Positions 1 through 8,454 are shown, counted from the stretch's first letter. The stretch is DNA of 33,434 nt from CAZMXI01 sp964570205 (GCA_964570205.1 CAZMXI010000030.1:1-33434), one strand, 5' to 3'. Notes: generated from the sequence alone by a model not told the origin. Numbers and translations are program-made.

Positions 1-777
1 CTTGCCGGGTGTTCCGGCAAAGCCGCCGACGAAGGTGTAGCAGCCGGGCTCCCACAGGCCGACGCCCCAGTCCTGATCGTTCACCAGGGCCGCCCAGTTC
101 TCGGTGGCTGCGTAGCGAACCCACGGCCAGCCGCCTTTGGCTTTCTCTTCTTCACTCTTCTGAATGCGGGTCAGCGCATCGTTGGCAAAGGGCTTGTCGC
201 CGCTGTAGGTCATCAGGCGGTGCAGCGTGCCGATGGTGTAGACGGCGGGCAGCTCCTGGCCCCGAGCGGGGTATTGGGTTTTGTCGGGGCGGTCGACGGC
301 CATGCGGCTGCGGACTTTCGCGGTGTTGCCGGCCAGCTCGATCCAGCATTCAAACGTGCATTCAGCGGGAACGTTGTCCAGGGCGTACTGCATCGGTATG
401 CACTTGATGTAGATCGATTTGCCGTCATTTCTGTGGTCGAGGATGCGGGACTGGTTCTTGAAATGGTCGCCCGCCTGAACGGGGTTCCACCCCAGACCCA
501 TCCAGTGGGGCGAAGGCTGTTTGCCATGGGGTGTGAAGGGCACGGGGCCGGAGTAGTGCGACATCTGAATCTGCCTGCCCCAGTCCCAGTTATTGACCAG
601 GTTGGCGGGGTCGCCCGACTTGGACAGGTGCGTGATGGCACCGCCGGCGTCAAGATTCACCCCGATGCGGATTGACCCATTGTCAAGATAGCTGATGCGC
701 GTATCGGCGGCGCCAGCAGTCCCGCTGGTGACAATCAACAGGCTGGCGACAAGAGATGCAGCGATGGTCTGGGTCAA
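1..777 (-). CDS. Secreted protein of unknown function, 3' end outside window
   Basis: Translating the minus strand from TTG at 777-775 gives 259 codons without a stop, running off the left edge. A GGAG seven bases upstream supports the TTG; no ATG is in frame nearby. The first 24 residues form a signal peptide (hydrophobic ASLVASLLIV, then an AGA-AD cleavage site), so the protein is exported. The mature part is rich in Trp, Gly and aromatics, with stretches such as NLVNNWDWGRQIQMSHYSG and ENWAALVNDQDWGVGLWEPG. Secreted proteins of this type from plant-polymer degraders often carry beta-sandwich, mutarotase-like folds, but I do not recognise a named family or a catalytic motif. It is divergent from the GH51 gene, so a carbohydrate-related role is a guess from context. 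Confidence 0.75.
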   Translation of the reverse strand, partial: MTQTIAASLVASLLIVTSGTAGAADTRISYLDNGSIRIGVNLDAGGAITHLSKSGDPANLVNNWDWGRQIQMSHYSGPVPFTPHGKQPSPHWMGLGWNPVQAGDHFKNQSRILDHRNDGKSIYIKCIPMQYALDNVPAECTFECWIELAGNTAKVRSRMAVDRPDKTQYPARGQELPAVYTIGTLHRLMTYSGDKPFANDALTRIQKSEEEKAKGGWPWVRYAATENWAALVNDQDWGVGLWEPGCYTFVGGFAGTPGK

Positions 778-857
778 GCGTCTGCTCCGTTTAGAGTTCT
801 CACCAGCATGTACCGGTGGGAGGGGTAAGAGTTGAGACCTGGCGGGGGGGACTGCGG

Positions 858-863
858 TACAAT
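858..863 (+). promoter_or_regulatory. Candidate -10 element for the GH51 gene
   Basis: TACAAT matches five of six positions of the sigma-70 -10 consensus and lies 39 bases before the GH51 start codon. The best upstream hexamer, TTGAGA at 832-837, is 20 bases away, longer than the usual 16-18, so only the -10 is called. Confidence 0.35.
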
Positions 864-902
864 GGTCGAATCAACCGGATGCGGTAGCGAGAAAGGACCC
901 CT

Positions 903-2897
903 ATGGAACGAATGCTGTTGCTCGCGGGAATGAGCGCCCTGGTGCTGGCATGCACGTGCTCAACCGGGGTGGCCGCCGAGCCGGTGCGGCTCGTGGTGGA
1001 TGCGGGCCGGCCGGGCGCGCGGATCAGCCCGACGATGTACGGCGTGTTCTTTGAGGATATCAACTACGGGGCGGATGGGGGGCTGTACGCCGAGTTGGTA
1101 AAGAACCGGTCTTTTGAGTTTCCGAAGCCCATGACCGGCTGGCGCGAGGCCAAGCCGGGCGGGTCGTCAGGGACGTTGAGCATACTGGATCAAGACTCCT
1201 TCAACCCGGCCAATCCGCACTACCTGCGAATGAATGCGGACGAGGCGGGCGAGGGATATGGCGTCACCAACGAAGGCTTCGCCGGAATGGGCGTCCACGG
1301 CGGCGAGGAGTACATCTTCACCGTTCAGGCAAGGACAGCACGGGATGCCAAGGTGGCGTTGCGTGTGGAACTGGTCAATCCGGGCGGCAGAGTGCTGGCG
1401 CAGGCGAAGGTGTCGGACATCGGGTCGGCGTGGGCGAAACGGACGGCGACGCTGCGGCCGGCATCAACGGAAGCCGGCGCGCGGCTGCGCCTGTCGCTGG
1501 AGTCGGCGGGGTGGGTGGATATGGACATGGTGTCGCTGTTCCCGCGCAACACCTGGAAGCAGCGGGAGAAGGGACTGCGGGCGGACCTGGTGCAGCTTCT
1601 GGCGGATCTGAAACCGGGATTTGTGCGGTTCCCGGGAGGTTGCATTGTCGAAGGGAGGGATCTGAGCAACCGCTACCAGTGGAAGCACACGATCGGCAAG
1701 GTGGAGGAGCGGCGGCTGATCATCAACCGGTGGAACCAGGAATTCAAACACCGACCGGCGCCGGAGTATTTCCAGAGCTTTGGACTGGGGTTCTACGAGT
1801 ACTTCCTGTTGTGCGAGGACATCGGCGCTGAGCCCCTGCCGATCGTCAACTGCGGGATGGCGTGCCAGTTCAACACCGGTGAACTGGCCCCGCTGGACCA
1901 GCTTGAACCCTATATCCAGGATGCGCTCGACCTGATCGAGTTCGCCAACGGTCCGGAAACCAGCCCCTGGGGCCGCAAGCGGGCGGAGATGGGTCATCCC
2001 AAGCCGTTTGCGCTGAAGTTTTTGGGGATCGGCAACGAGCAATGGGGGCCGCAGTACATTGATCGGTATCAGCGATTCGCCCAAGCGCTGAAGGCGAAGC
2101 ATCCGGAGATTCAATTGATCGCCAGCGCCGGGCCTCAGCCGGCGGATGATCGATTTCGCTTCCTCTGGTCGAAGCTGAGAGAGCTGAACGCGGACATCAT
2201 TGATGAGCACTGCTACGCCGCTCCCGCCTGGTTCTTCGACAGCGCCAGGCGCTATGACGGTTATGACCGGAGCGGGCCCAAGGTATTCATGGGCGAGTAT
2301 GCGGCGCAGAGCGTGCAAACCGTCAGTCCGGAGAATCGGAACAACTGGCACTGTGCCCTGTCCGAAGCGGCGTTCATGACCGGCATGGAGCGCAACGCCG
2401 ATGTGGTGGTGATGTCTTCGTATGCGCCGTTGTTCGGCCACGAGGAGCGTTGGCAGTGGCGGCCCAACATGATCTGGCTGGACAACCTGCGGGCGTATGG
2501 GACGCCGAATTACTACGTGCAGCAGCTTTTCGGTCTGAATCGCGGTGATCGGGTGCTGCCGGCGGAGGTGCGCGGGCAGGAGCCGGCGACGAGCGGGCTG
2601 CCGGGGTTGTACGTCTCTGCCAGCCGGGATGAGAAGGCCGGCGAGATCATTCTGAAGGTTGTGAACAGCGCGCCCGAGCCTAAGGCGGCGACGATCGAAC
2701 TGGCCGGAATGAAGCGCATCGAACCACGATGCAGGGCGATCGTGCTGGCGAGCGAGAGGCTGACCGATGAGAACTCGATCACGGATCCGAAGAAGGTGGC
2801 GCCGGTGGAATCGATGATTGACGGCATCGCATCGGAATACGGCCATACATTCTCGCCCTGGTCCGTGACCGTGTTGCGGGTGCGGGGAGAGTGGTGA
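903..2897 (+). CDS. Alpha-L-arabinofuranosidase, GH51 family, secreted
   Basis: 664 residues. Expected to release terminal alpha-L-arabinofuranosyl groups from arabinan or arabinoxylan outside the cytoplasm. The N-terminus has a signal peptide; VLAC at 14-17 could be a lipobox, otherwise cleavage is near VAAEP. Next comes the GH51 opening (MYGVFFEDINYGADGGLYAE), a carbohydrate-binding-like beta domain (about 85-215), and the TIM barrel. E379 in GIGNEQWGP is the expected acid/base and E465 in FMGEYAAQ the nucleophile. The C-terminal 130 residues form the usual beta-sandwich. AAAGGA precedes the ATG. Length and motif order fit the family. Substrate preference cannot be read from the sequence. 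It is followed 140 bases later by a co-directional NIPSNAP gene. Confidence 0.93.
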   Translation: MERMLLLAGMSALVLACTCSTGVAAEPVRLVVDAGRPGARISPTMYGVFFEDINYGADGGLYAELVKNRSFEFPKPMTGWREAKPGGSSGTLSILDQDSFNPANPHYLRMNADEAGEGYGVTNEGFAGMGVHGGEEYIFTVQARTARDAKVALRVELVNPGGRVLAQAKVSDIGSAWAKRTATLRPASTEAGARLRLSLESAGWVDMDMVSLFPRNTWKQREKGLRADLVQLLADLKPGFVRFPGGCIVEGRDLSNRYQWKHTIGKVEERRLIINRWNQEFKHRPAPEYFQSFGLGFYEYFLLCEDIGAEPLPIVNCGMACQFNTGELAPLDQLEPYIQDALDLIEFANGPETSPWGRKRAEMGHPKPFALKFLGIGNEQWGPQYIDRYQRFAQALKAKHPEIQLIASAGPQPADDRFRFLWSKLRELNADIIDEHCYAAPAWFFDSARRYDGYDRSGPKVFMGEYAAQSVQTVSPENRNNWHCALSEAAFMTGMERNADVVVMSSYAPLFGHEERWQWRPNMIWLDNLRAYGTPNYYVQQLFGLNRGDRVLPAEVRGQEPATSGLPGLYVSASRDEKAGEIILKVVNSAPEPKAATIELAGMKRIEPRCRAIVLASERLTDENSITDPKKVAPVESMIDGIASEYGHTFSPWSVTVLRVRGEW

Positions 2898-3037
2898 TCG
2901 GGCGAGTTGGCCTCTTGTTGTGAATGGCGTTGGATCGGATAAGCTTTTTCTCGTCGGCCGGGCGGGGCGCGCTGGCGCTCGCGACGGCCGGGTCCCTGGG
3001 GCAGGCATTTTCGGAGTGGAAAGGAGCGGTTTGGCGC

Positions 3038-3823
3038 ATGTTGAATCGACGAGAACTTCTGGCGGCGGCGGGCGTTGCGGGGCTGGCATCGGTAAGCGGT
3101 TTGCGGCAGGCGCGGGCGGCGGAGGACGCCAATGCACGCGATGTTTACGAGCTTCGGCAGTATCAGATCACCGAGGAGCAGAAGCCCGGCTTCGACCAGT
3201 TCATGCGCGAAGCATTCATCCCGGCGATGAACCGGATGGGCGTTTCGCCGGTGGGCGTGTTCTATCCGATGAGGGATATCAGCCCGGCCTATGTCCTGTT
3301 GCGATATGCCTCGCTGGAAGCGGCCCTCACCAGCACGCAGAAACTGCTTGCCGATAAGGAATTCATGGCCAAGGGCGCGGATTTCATGAATGCCCCGGCC
3401 GAGAAGCCTGCGTTCAAGCGCGTGGAGAGTTCGCTGCTGCTGGCGTTCAACGGGATGCCCCAGATCGGAACGCCGGTGAAGAACCCCGGACGCGTGTTCC
3501 AGCTTCGCATTTACGAGAGCCCCAGCGTGAAGACCGGCCAGAAGAAGATCGAGATGTTCAATGATGCCGGCGAGATTGCGATCTTCCGTCGCGTCGGCCT
3601 GAACCCGGTGTTCTTCGGCGAGGCGATCGTCGGATCGAAGATGCCGAACCTGACCTACATGCTGGGCTTCGAGAGCGAGCAGGCCCAGCAGGCCGCGTGG
3701 AAGAAGTTCGGCGGCGACCCCGACTGGCAGCGTCTGCGGAAAATGGCCGAATACGCCGACAAGGCGATCCTCAGCGGCATCACCAATCTGCCGCTGAAGC
3801 CGGCCGAATATTCTCAGATCTGA
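3038..3823 (+). CDS. NIPSNAP family protein with Tat signal
   Basis: 261 residues from the ATG at 3038. An upstream in-frame start at 2924 is rejected because the chosen start places a twin-arginine signal (NRRELLAAAGVAGLASVSG) at the N-terminus and has AAGGAG before it, 11 bases from the ATG. The mature protein has two NIPSNAP-like ferredoxin-fold units: DVYELRQYQITEEQKPGF at about residue 34 and RVFQLRIYESPSVKTGQKK at about 155. Members of this family in planctomycetes are often Tat-exported; their biochemical role is not established. Its 3' end overlaps the converging DUF1848 gene by 44 bases. No active-site residues can be assigned. Confidence 0.85.
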   Translation: MLNRRELLAAAGVAGLASVSGLRQARAAEDANARDVYELRQYQITEEQKPGFDQFMREAFIPAMNRMGVSPVGVFYPMRDISPAYVLLRYASLEAALTSTQKLLADKEFMAKGADFMNAPAEKPAFKRVESSLLLAFNGMPQIGTPVKNPGRVFQLRIYESPSVKTGQKKIEMFNDAGEIAIFRRVGLNPVFFGEAIVGSKMPNLTYMLGFESEQAQQAAWKKFGGDPDWQRLRKMAEYADKAILSGITNLPLKPAEYSQI

Positions 3824-4832
3824 GTTCTGCGTTTGCGGATACGGTTCTTTCGCGAGCCGCGGGACGCCTTTCGGGTGTCCGCGGCTCGCGGCATTCCGGA
3901 AGGCCGGCTTGCGGCGAATTGGCCGGAAGTGGCGGCGATGGAGGCGCATCCTCGAACAGCATCTCACTCGCCGGATCGTGGCGACGGTATCGCTGCATGG
4001 CCAAGGCGTGGTTGCGCACGGCGTAGCAGTAGACGCACCCGTGCGGGCAGGTGTCGTAGTCGCCGATGTCGCGGCTGGCGTGGCAGGCGCAGTCGGGACG
4101 ATTTCCTCTGAGCCCGGCATGGATTGGCCTGCCGGCGATGTCGGAAAGACGCCGGGCGTCGATGCAACGCGCCTCGGCCGCCCCATCGACGACATACTGC
4201 CGCTGCGAGCAGATCGAGAGCCGCATGCCGCGCGAGCGGGCGATCCGGACCAGCTTCTCGCATAGCCCGTGCTTGACCTCATCGTCGGGATCGGTCCAGG
4301 TGAAACCATGGTCGCGGGCGGCCTGGGTCAAGTTCCGCAGCGTCTTGCGATAGATCTGGGCGAAAGAGATGACGACCTCATCGGTCACGCCCTGCAGCCC
4401 GGCCGCGATGCGCTCGAAGTTGCTGAGATGGAAGTCGGCGGGTGTGATCGAGGAGAAGACGATCGTGTCGTATCGCCACACGACGGTCCGCGGGCCGAAT
4501 TCCCCCGCGATGCGTTTGAGGAGATCGATCGCCCTCGCGGCCGCGATCACATGGTGGTCGAGTTGGCGCGGATACCCCATCACGCCATGCTGGATGACGA
4601 ACGGGTATCCGCGTTTGTGAACTTCCGAGAGCGCCGCAAAAAAGGGTCCGATGTTCCGGGTCCAGAAGACAAAGCCATCGACAGCTTCCGGCCGCAGATC
4701 GACCGTGTAAACCTGCCGGCCATAGGGGTTGACCATCCTGCAGTACCCAGCTTCGAGGCGGTTCAGGAACCACTGCCCGTAGAAGGCGGGAATGTCGGTC
4801 TTGTAGCTGGCGGAGATGATCATGGCCAACAC
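3780..4832 (-). CDS. DUF1848 family protein, probable Fe-S protein
   Basis: 350 residues from the first ATG; a second start three codons later (MIISASYKTDIPAFYGQWF) matches the usual family start. The conserved DUF1848 core runs to about residue 280 and contains VFWTRNIGPF and a cysteine cluster: C248, C250, then CPHGCVYCYA at C262, C266 and C269. That spacing resembles a radical-SAM-like iron-sulphur site, but the reaction is unknown. The last 65 residues are a Pro/Arg/Glu-rich low-complexity tail that encodes the hairpin at 3851-3890 and overlaps the NIPSNAP gene, so the tail is probably not functional. It lies downstream of purA on the same strand with a 57-base gap and is likely co-transcribed. 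Confidence 0.85.
   Translation of the reverse strand: MLAMIISASYKTDIPAFYGQWFLNRLEAGYCRMVNPYGRQVYTVDLRPEAVDGFVFWTRNIGPFFAALSEVHKRGYPFVIQHGVMGYPRQLDHHVIAAARAIDLLKRIAGEFGPRTVVWRYDTIVFSSITPADFHLSNFERIAAGLQGVTDEVVISFAQIYRKTLRNLTQAARDHGFTWTDPDDEVKHGLCEKLVRIARSRGMRLSICSQRQYVVDGAAEARCIDARRLSDIAGRPIHAGLRGNRPDCACHASRDIGDYDTCPHGCVYCYAVRNHALAMQRYRRHDPASEMLFEDAPPSPPLPANSPQAGLPECREPRTPERRPAARERTVSANAELRSENIRPASAADW
3851..3890. terminator. Strong GC hairpin in the tail-to-tail gene overlap
   Basis: Left arm 3851-3865 and right arm 3877-3890 pair over 12 consecutive base pairs, then two more past a bulged G, around an 11-base loop. It lies 27 bases after the NIPSNAP stop and inside the last codons of the opposing DUF1848 gene. 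No T-run follows on either strand, so it may block read-through or protect 3' ends rather than act as a classical intrinsic terminator. Confidence 0.5.
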
Positions 4833-4837
4833 CCGAA

Positions 4838-4874
4838 CGCAGCGGACGCGTCCGCCGGCGCTCGATCCGCTGCG
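4838..4874. repeat. Inverted repeat with nested palindrome between purA and the DUF1848 gene
   Basis: CGCAGCGGA at 4838-4846 pairs with TCCGCTGCG at 4866-4874 (nine base pairs, 19-base loop). A perfect 14-base palindrome, GCGGACGCGTCCGC, occupies 4842-4855, so two exclusive folds are possible. It sits 15 bases after the purA stop. It could attenuate or process the purA-DUF1848 transcript, or bind a dimeric protein. Confidence 0.45.
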
Positions 4875-4889
4875 ACGACCTGGGCCGGC

Positions 4890-6185
4890 CTACCGGATGA
4901 CCGTCGCCTGCCGCTCGGGCCCCAGGCTGACCATCTTGATCGGCGCGCCGATGAGCTTCTCGACCGTGATGACATACTGCTGCGCTTCTCGCGGCAGCTC
5001 CTGGAAACTCCGGCAACCGCTGATGTCGGCCTTCCAGCCGGGCATCGTCTCGTAGACCGGCTCGACGTCGGCCAGCACATCCATGTCGGCCCGGAAGTAA
5101 TCCAGAGTCTGTCCACGGTACTTATAGCCGGTGCAGATCCGCAGTTGGTCCAGGCCGCCGAGCACATCCAGCAGCGTCATCACCACGTGCGTGGCGCCGC
5201 ACAGGTCCACCGCGTACTTGACGGCGACCGCGTCGAACCAGCCGCAGCGGCGGGGGCGGCGGGTGGTGGTGCCGTATTCATTGCCGCGCTCGCGGATGTA
5301 GTTGCCCGTGTCGTTGTCCTGCTCGGTCGGGAACGGCCCACCTCCGACGCGAGTCGAGTAGGCTTTGATGATGCCCACAAAGTTCTGAACGGCGCGTGGA
5401 GGCACGCCGGCCCCGGTGAACAGTCCCAGTGCCGAGCACGAACTGCTTGTCACATACGGGAATGTGCCATGGTCGATATCCAGCAGCACGGCATGCGCGC
5501 CTTCGAACAGGATGCGCTTGCTGGCCTTGATCGCCTGGACGAGAAGATGCGTGGTATCGTCCACAAACGGCTGCATGCGGCGGCCGAAATCGCGGTACTG
5601 CTCGAAAACCGCCTTCCAGTCCAGCGGCGGGGCGTCATAGAGGCACTGGAGCACCTTGTTGCGCTCGGTCACGATGCGGGAGATCTTCTGGCGGAGGTTC
5701 TCCTCGTGCATGAGGTCGGCGACGCGCACAGCGGTGGCGCGCTGCATCTTGTCGGCGTAGGCCGGACCGATGCCGCGCCGCGTCGTGCCGATGCCGCCGC
5801 CCTCGGCGGCCGATTCCCGCGCGGCGTCTTCGGCCTTGTGATAGGGCATCACCAGGTGCGTCTTGTAGCTGATGCGGACGTTCTGGGGCGAGATCGCCAC
5901 GCCTCGGGCCAGGAACTCATCGATTTCCTTGAACAACGCTTCGGGATCGAGCACCACTCCGTTGCCGATGATGTTCATGATGCCCCGGCGGAAAACGCCG
6001 ACCGGCAGCAGGTGTGTCGAGTATTTCTCGCCGCCGATGCGCACGGTGTGGCCGGCGTTGGCGCCGCCGCAGTACCGGACGACCATATCGGCGTTCTCGC
6101 CGAGAAAATCGACGATCTTGCCTTTGCCTTCATCGCCCCATTGCAGACCGAAAACGCATGTGTTGCCTTCGAGGTTCAGATTCAC
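4890..6185 (-). CDS. purA: Adenylosuccinate synthase
   Basis: 431 residues from GTG at 6185, the usual length. It makes adenylosuccinate from IMP, aspartate and GTP, the first committed step to AMP, in the cytoplasm. Visible motifs are QWGDEGKGK near residues 15-23 (P-loop with the catalytic Asp), GGANAGHT with the catalytic His, GIGPAY, the LLDIDHGTFPYVTSS loop, STRVGGGPFPTE and the C-terminal KLIGAPIKMVSLGPER. The frame stays open upstream to 6266, but those 27 residues cover the promoter and lie outside the family, so the GTG is chosen; AAAGG lies about 11 bases before it. EGAHAVLLD replaces the common EGAQGTLLD, a mild variation. The DUF1848 gene follows on the same strand. Confidence 0.95.
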   Translation of the reverse strand: MNLNLEGNTCVFGLQWGDEGKGKIVDFLGENADMVVRYCGGANAGHTVRIGGEKYSTHLLPVGVFRRGIMNIIGNGVVLDPEALFKEIDEFLARGVAISPQNVRISYKTHLVMPYHKAEDAARESAAEGGGIGTTRRGIGPAYADKMQRATAVRVADLMHEENLRQKISRIVTERNKVLQCLYDAPPLDWKAVFEQYRDFGRRMQPFVDDTTHLLVQAIKASKRILFEGAHAVLLDIDHGTFPYVTSSSCSALGLFTGAGVPPRAVQNFVGIIKAYSTRVGGGPFPTEQDNDTGNYIRERGNEYGTTTRRPRRCGWFDAVAVKYAVDLCGATHVVMTLLDVLGGLDQLRICTGYKYRGQTLDYFRADMDVLADVEPVYETMPGWKADISGCRSFQELPREAQQYVITVEKLIGAPIKMVSLGPERQATVIR

Positions 6186-6233
6186 GATTGATCGACCTTT
6201 CGAGGGAGTGTTCAGTTCCGTCGCGCAGCCGGG

Positions 6234-6262
6234 ACAGTAAAAGGCCCGGCCGGATGTGTCAA
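6234..6262 (-). promoter_or_regulatory. Sigma-70-type promoter of purA
   Basis: On the minus strand TTGACA (6262-6257) is followed after exactly 17 bases by TACTGT (6239-6234). This predicts a start near 6227 and a leader of about 40 bases before the purA GTG. The -35 is a perfect consensus; the -10 keeps the key A2 and T6. Confidence 0.6.
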
Positions 6263-6351
6263 GCAAGAGCCCGGCGGGCGAACGGTGCTGTTGGTTGGCC
6301 GTCCGAGCGACGACGTCCGGTAAAATTTCCCATGATCAGTCACGGCTGAGT

Positions 6352-6379
6352 TTGACGATGACAGAGCGACAGGTAGTAT
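6352..6379 (+). promoter_or_regulatory. Candidate forward promoter in the purA upstream region
   Basis: TTGACG (6352-6357), 16 bases, then TAGTAT (6374-6379). It points away from purA into a stretch with no good gene until 6667, so it would produce a roughly 280-base leader or a separate RNA. Confidence 0.4.
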
Positions 6380-6660
6380 GGTGCCCAACGGGCAGGAGAC
6401 GCGTGGCAGAGGGACCTCGCCAGGCGAAACTCCTTGAGGCTTGCATTCATTACTATTGCGCCGGCAACGGGTTGCATTGGTTCATGGAATGCGATGCCTC
6501 TGAATGTTACGGGCGCATGGGGCGAATGCCAGCCGTCAGGCATAAGCCCGCATTAGCTCGCTTTCGTGGTCCTGTTTACCCTGGCAAGATGCCGGGCCGG
6601 GATGTCCGGCAGTTCTGCCTGGGTCACAGGTCGTTGTAACGGAGCGAGTTAGGATCGGGT
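6380..6660 (+). other. Intergenic stretch with predicted RNA structure, no convincing gene
   Basis: The whole interval 6186-6666 lacks a convincing gene. The forward frame open from 6256 to 6639 starts before the candidate promoter, has no clear ribosome site and codes for a composition unlike a folded protein. Instead the stretch after the promoter pairs with itself. TGCCC-AAC-GGGCA lies just after the -10. A long interrupted stem follows: GAGGC 6436-6440 and GCATTC 6443-6448 pair with GAATGC 6487-6492 and GCCTC 6496-6500, with an inner TTGC/GCAA hairpin (6456-6467). A last hairpin joins TGCCGG 6590-6595 to CCGGCA 6606-6611. I recognise no known RNA family. Confidence 0.35.
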
Positions 6661-6666
6661 GATTCA

Positions 6667-6957
6667 ATGGCCAGGAATCCTATTCTCGACCTGTCCCTGT
6701 CGCAGGTCCTGCGAGCCGAAATCGCTCTGCCGCTGCAGATGCTGAATGTCTATACCGTCGGGAACTTCCTCAGTGCTTGGCGCAGTCCCAAGACACAGAA
6801 GAGCATCGAGCAGATTTTCGAATCGCCGCAACAGGCGCGACATGCCGCTGCAACCTGCGCGGCATGGCTGGGCATCGCTGTCCCGCCGTCCGCAGGCGTG
6901 CGAGCCTGGTGGCGGACCGACGAAGCGGCAGTCGTGGCGCAAATCCCTGCTCTTTAA
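6667..6957 (+). CDS. Small hypothetical protein
   Basis: 96 residues with no signal peptide or membrane segment. The N-terminal 70 residues look helical and protein-like (LPLQMLNVYTVGNFLSAW, then a charged stretch ending in ARHAAATCAAWLGI). AGGA lies about 13 bases before the ATG, a weak ribosome site. I recognise no family. It converges on the transporter gene with an 81-base gap. It may instead be a chance frame in a GC-rich gap, since the opposite strand is open too. Confidence 0.4.
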   Translation: MARNPILDLSLSQVLRAEIALPLQMLNVYTVGNFLSAWRSPKTQKSIEQIFESPQQARHAAATCAAWLGIAVPPSAGVRAWWRTDEAAVVAQIPAL

Positions 6958-7038
6958 CAGGTTGTGCCGACCATGCGACGAAGCTCCGGGCCGAGACGCC
7001 CGGCGCGAGGTTGTTTTGCATCCTCTTTTCTCACCGAG

Positions 7039-8346
7039 TCACATCACGAGCATAATCCAAGCCGTGCCAATCGCTACGGTCACGAGCGTGACGGGAATGC
7101 CCACCAGGCAATAAGTCCTCAGCCTCAGATCCACACCAAAAGCGGCGGCCGACTCGGCTACGATGAGATTGGCGATGCTCCCGACCAGCGTGAGGTTGCC
7201 GGCCCACGTGCTGATCAGCGCCAGCAGATGCCAGAGCTTATGACTGTCGGCCTGCGTCAGCGATGGCTGGAGCAGCAGGACCGCGGGCACGTTGCTGACG
7301 AGGTTGCTCAGAATGAGAGTGACGGCCGCCAGCGACACCGGCTCATCGAGGCGCAGGCCAGTCGAGGCGATGGCTTCGAGCGTCTGGCCGGTCAGTCCAC
7401 GCTGCTTCATCGCACCATTGACGATGAAAAGTCCCAGGAACATCAGCAGCAGGTTCCAGTCGACCAGTTGGTAGAGCTTCGCCGCTTTCGCCCGGTGTGA
7501 GCAGAGAAGCATGCCGGCGCCCGCCAGCGCCGCGATCGCGCGCCACTCGCTCGCGCTGGGGCCATGCGCAAAAAGGAAGAATACAACCAGCGCCGCCAGC
7601 AGGAAAAGGGTCTTCCAGATCAGGTAGGCATCACGTTCGGGAATGTCGGTCTGAAGGGGCAGGCTCGACGGGACAAGCGTCTGGCCTTCGCTGCGATGAG
7701 GATCGGGCGCGGGACGATCTCCGGCATCGGCGAGAAGAAAATGGTGACGAAAGGCCAACACGATCATTGCCCAGCAAAGCGCCAGGGCCAACAGGACAAC
7801 GGGAGTCATGATGAGCATGAAGTGCCCGAACGGCAGGGCGGCAATGGTCCCGATGTACATGTTCTGCGGGTTGCCAATGATCGTGGCGGCCGAGCCGATG
7901 TTGCTGGACATGGCCAGGGCCAGCAGAAAGGGGATCGGGTTCTTCCTGGCGGCCAGCAGCGCCTGGCACAGCAGGGGGGTGAATGCAAGGCAGACGATGT
8001 CGTTGGCCAGAAGCGCTGAGAGCAGGGCGCTGATGCCGATCAGCCCGGCGAGCAGGCGCTTGGGGCGGTCGGTCAGGCGCGTCAGGAACCGCCCCGACCA
8101 TACATAGAAGCCGGCGACGCGCAACTGGGCTGAGAAGATCATCAGCCCGAAGAGCAGAAACATCGTCTCGAAATCGACGTGGTTGGCGGCCTCGCGAATC
8201 CCGATTCCGTGCACAACCAGCATGGCGATGGCGCCCAGCAGGGCAATGCCCGTGCGGTCGAGCACCAGCCTCGGAAATTCTCCCAGCGCAATGCCCGTGT
8301 ACGTCAGAGCGAACACAATCCACATCAACGCCTGTACTCGATCCAT
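7039..8346 (-). CDS. ArsB/NhaD/SLC13-type ion transporter
   Basis: 435 residues from ATG at 8346; the frame is open a further 28 codons upstream, but the first transmembrane helix starts just after this Met. About eleven or twelve hydrophobic segments fill the protein, so it sits in the inner membrane. The motif SSNIGSAATIIGNPQN at the end of the first half and the related SNLVSNVPAVLLL in the second half are typical of the ion-transporter superfamily that includes ArsB, NhaD and citrate/dicarboxylate carriers. The substrate cannot be read from the sequence. It lies 108 bases downstream of the small DHp-domain gene on the same strand, which hints that the two are linked. Confidence 0.8.
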   Translation of the reverse strand: MDRVQALMWIVFALTYTGIALGEFPRLVLDRTGIALLGAIAMLVVHGIGIREAANHVDFETMFLLFGLMIFSAQLRVAGFYVWSGRFLTRLTDRPKRLLAGLIGISALLSALLANDIVCLAFTPLLCQALLAARKNPIPFLLALAMSSNIGSAATIIGNPQNMYIGTIAALPFGHFMLIMTPVVLLALALCWAMIVLAFRHHFLLADAGDRPAPDPHRSEGQTLVPSSLPLQTDIPERDAYLIWKTLFLLAALVVFFLFAHGPSASEWRAIAALAGAGMLLCSHRAKAAKLYQLVDWNLLLMFLGLFIVNGAMKQRGLTGQTLEAIASTGLRLDEPVSLAAVTLILSNLVSNVPAVLLLQPSLTQADSHKLWHLLALISTWAGNLTLVGSIANLIVAESAAAFGVDLRLRTYCLVGIPVTLVTVAIGTAWIMLVM

Positions 8347-8454
8347 GCGAACATTAGAAGCGATCGGGCCTCCCTCGGAAAGAACCCCGCGTAGACGCCC
8401 GGGCGGGCGCAATCGCGCGGCACAGCACACCCTTCGCCGGCGCGTTTCGCCGTG

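Noticed and set aside
213..653. A 146-residue minus-strand frame near the left edge
   Set aside because: It is in a different frame from the exported protein starting at TTG 777, which has a signal peptide and natural amino-acid composition.
1464..4309. Two long minus-strand frames opposite the GH51 and NIPSNAP genes
   Set aside because: They are shadows of genes with clear catalytic motifs, signal peptides and ribosome sites on the other strand.
4269..6191. A 640-residue open frame on the plus strand
   Set aside because: It is antisense to purA and the DUF1848 gene, both supported by strong family motifs.
6570..6625. Resemblance to bacterial SRP RNA (CTGTTTACC and GCCGGGATGT)
   Set aside because: The conserved GGAAGG/AGCA asymmetric loop of the SRP Alu-less core is missing.
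6256..6639. A 127-residue plus-strand frame upstream of purA
   Set aside because: It begins before the candidate forward promoter, overlaps the purA promoter, lacks a ribosome site and has a composition not typical of a folded protein. Kept only as part of the intergenic entry.
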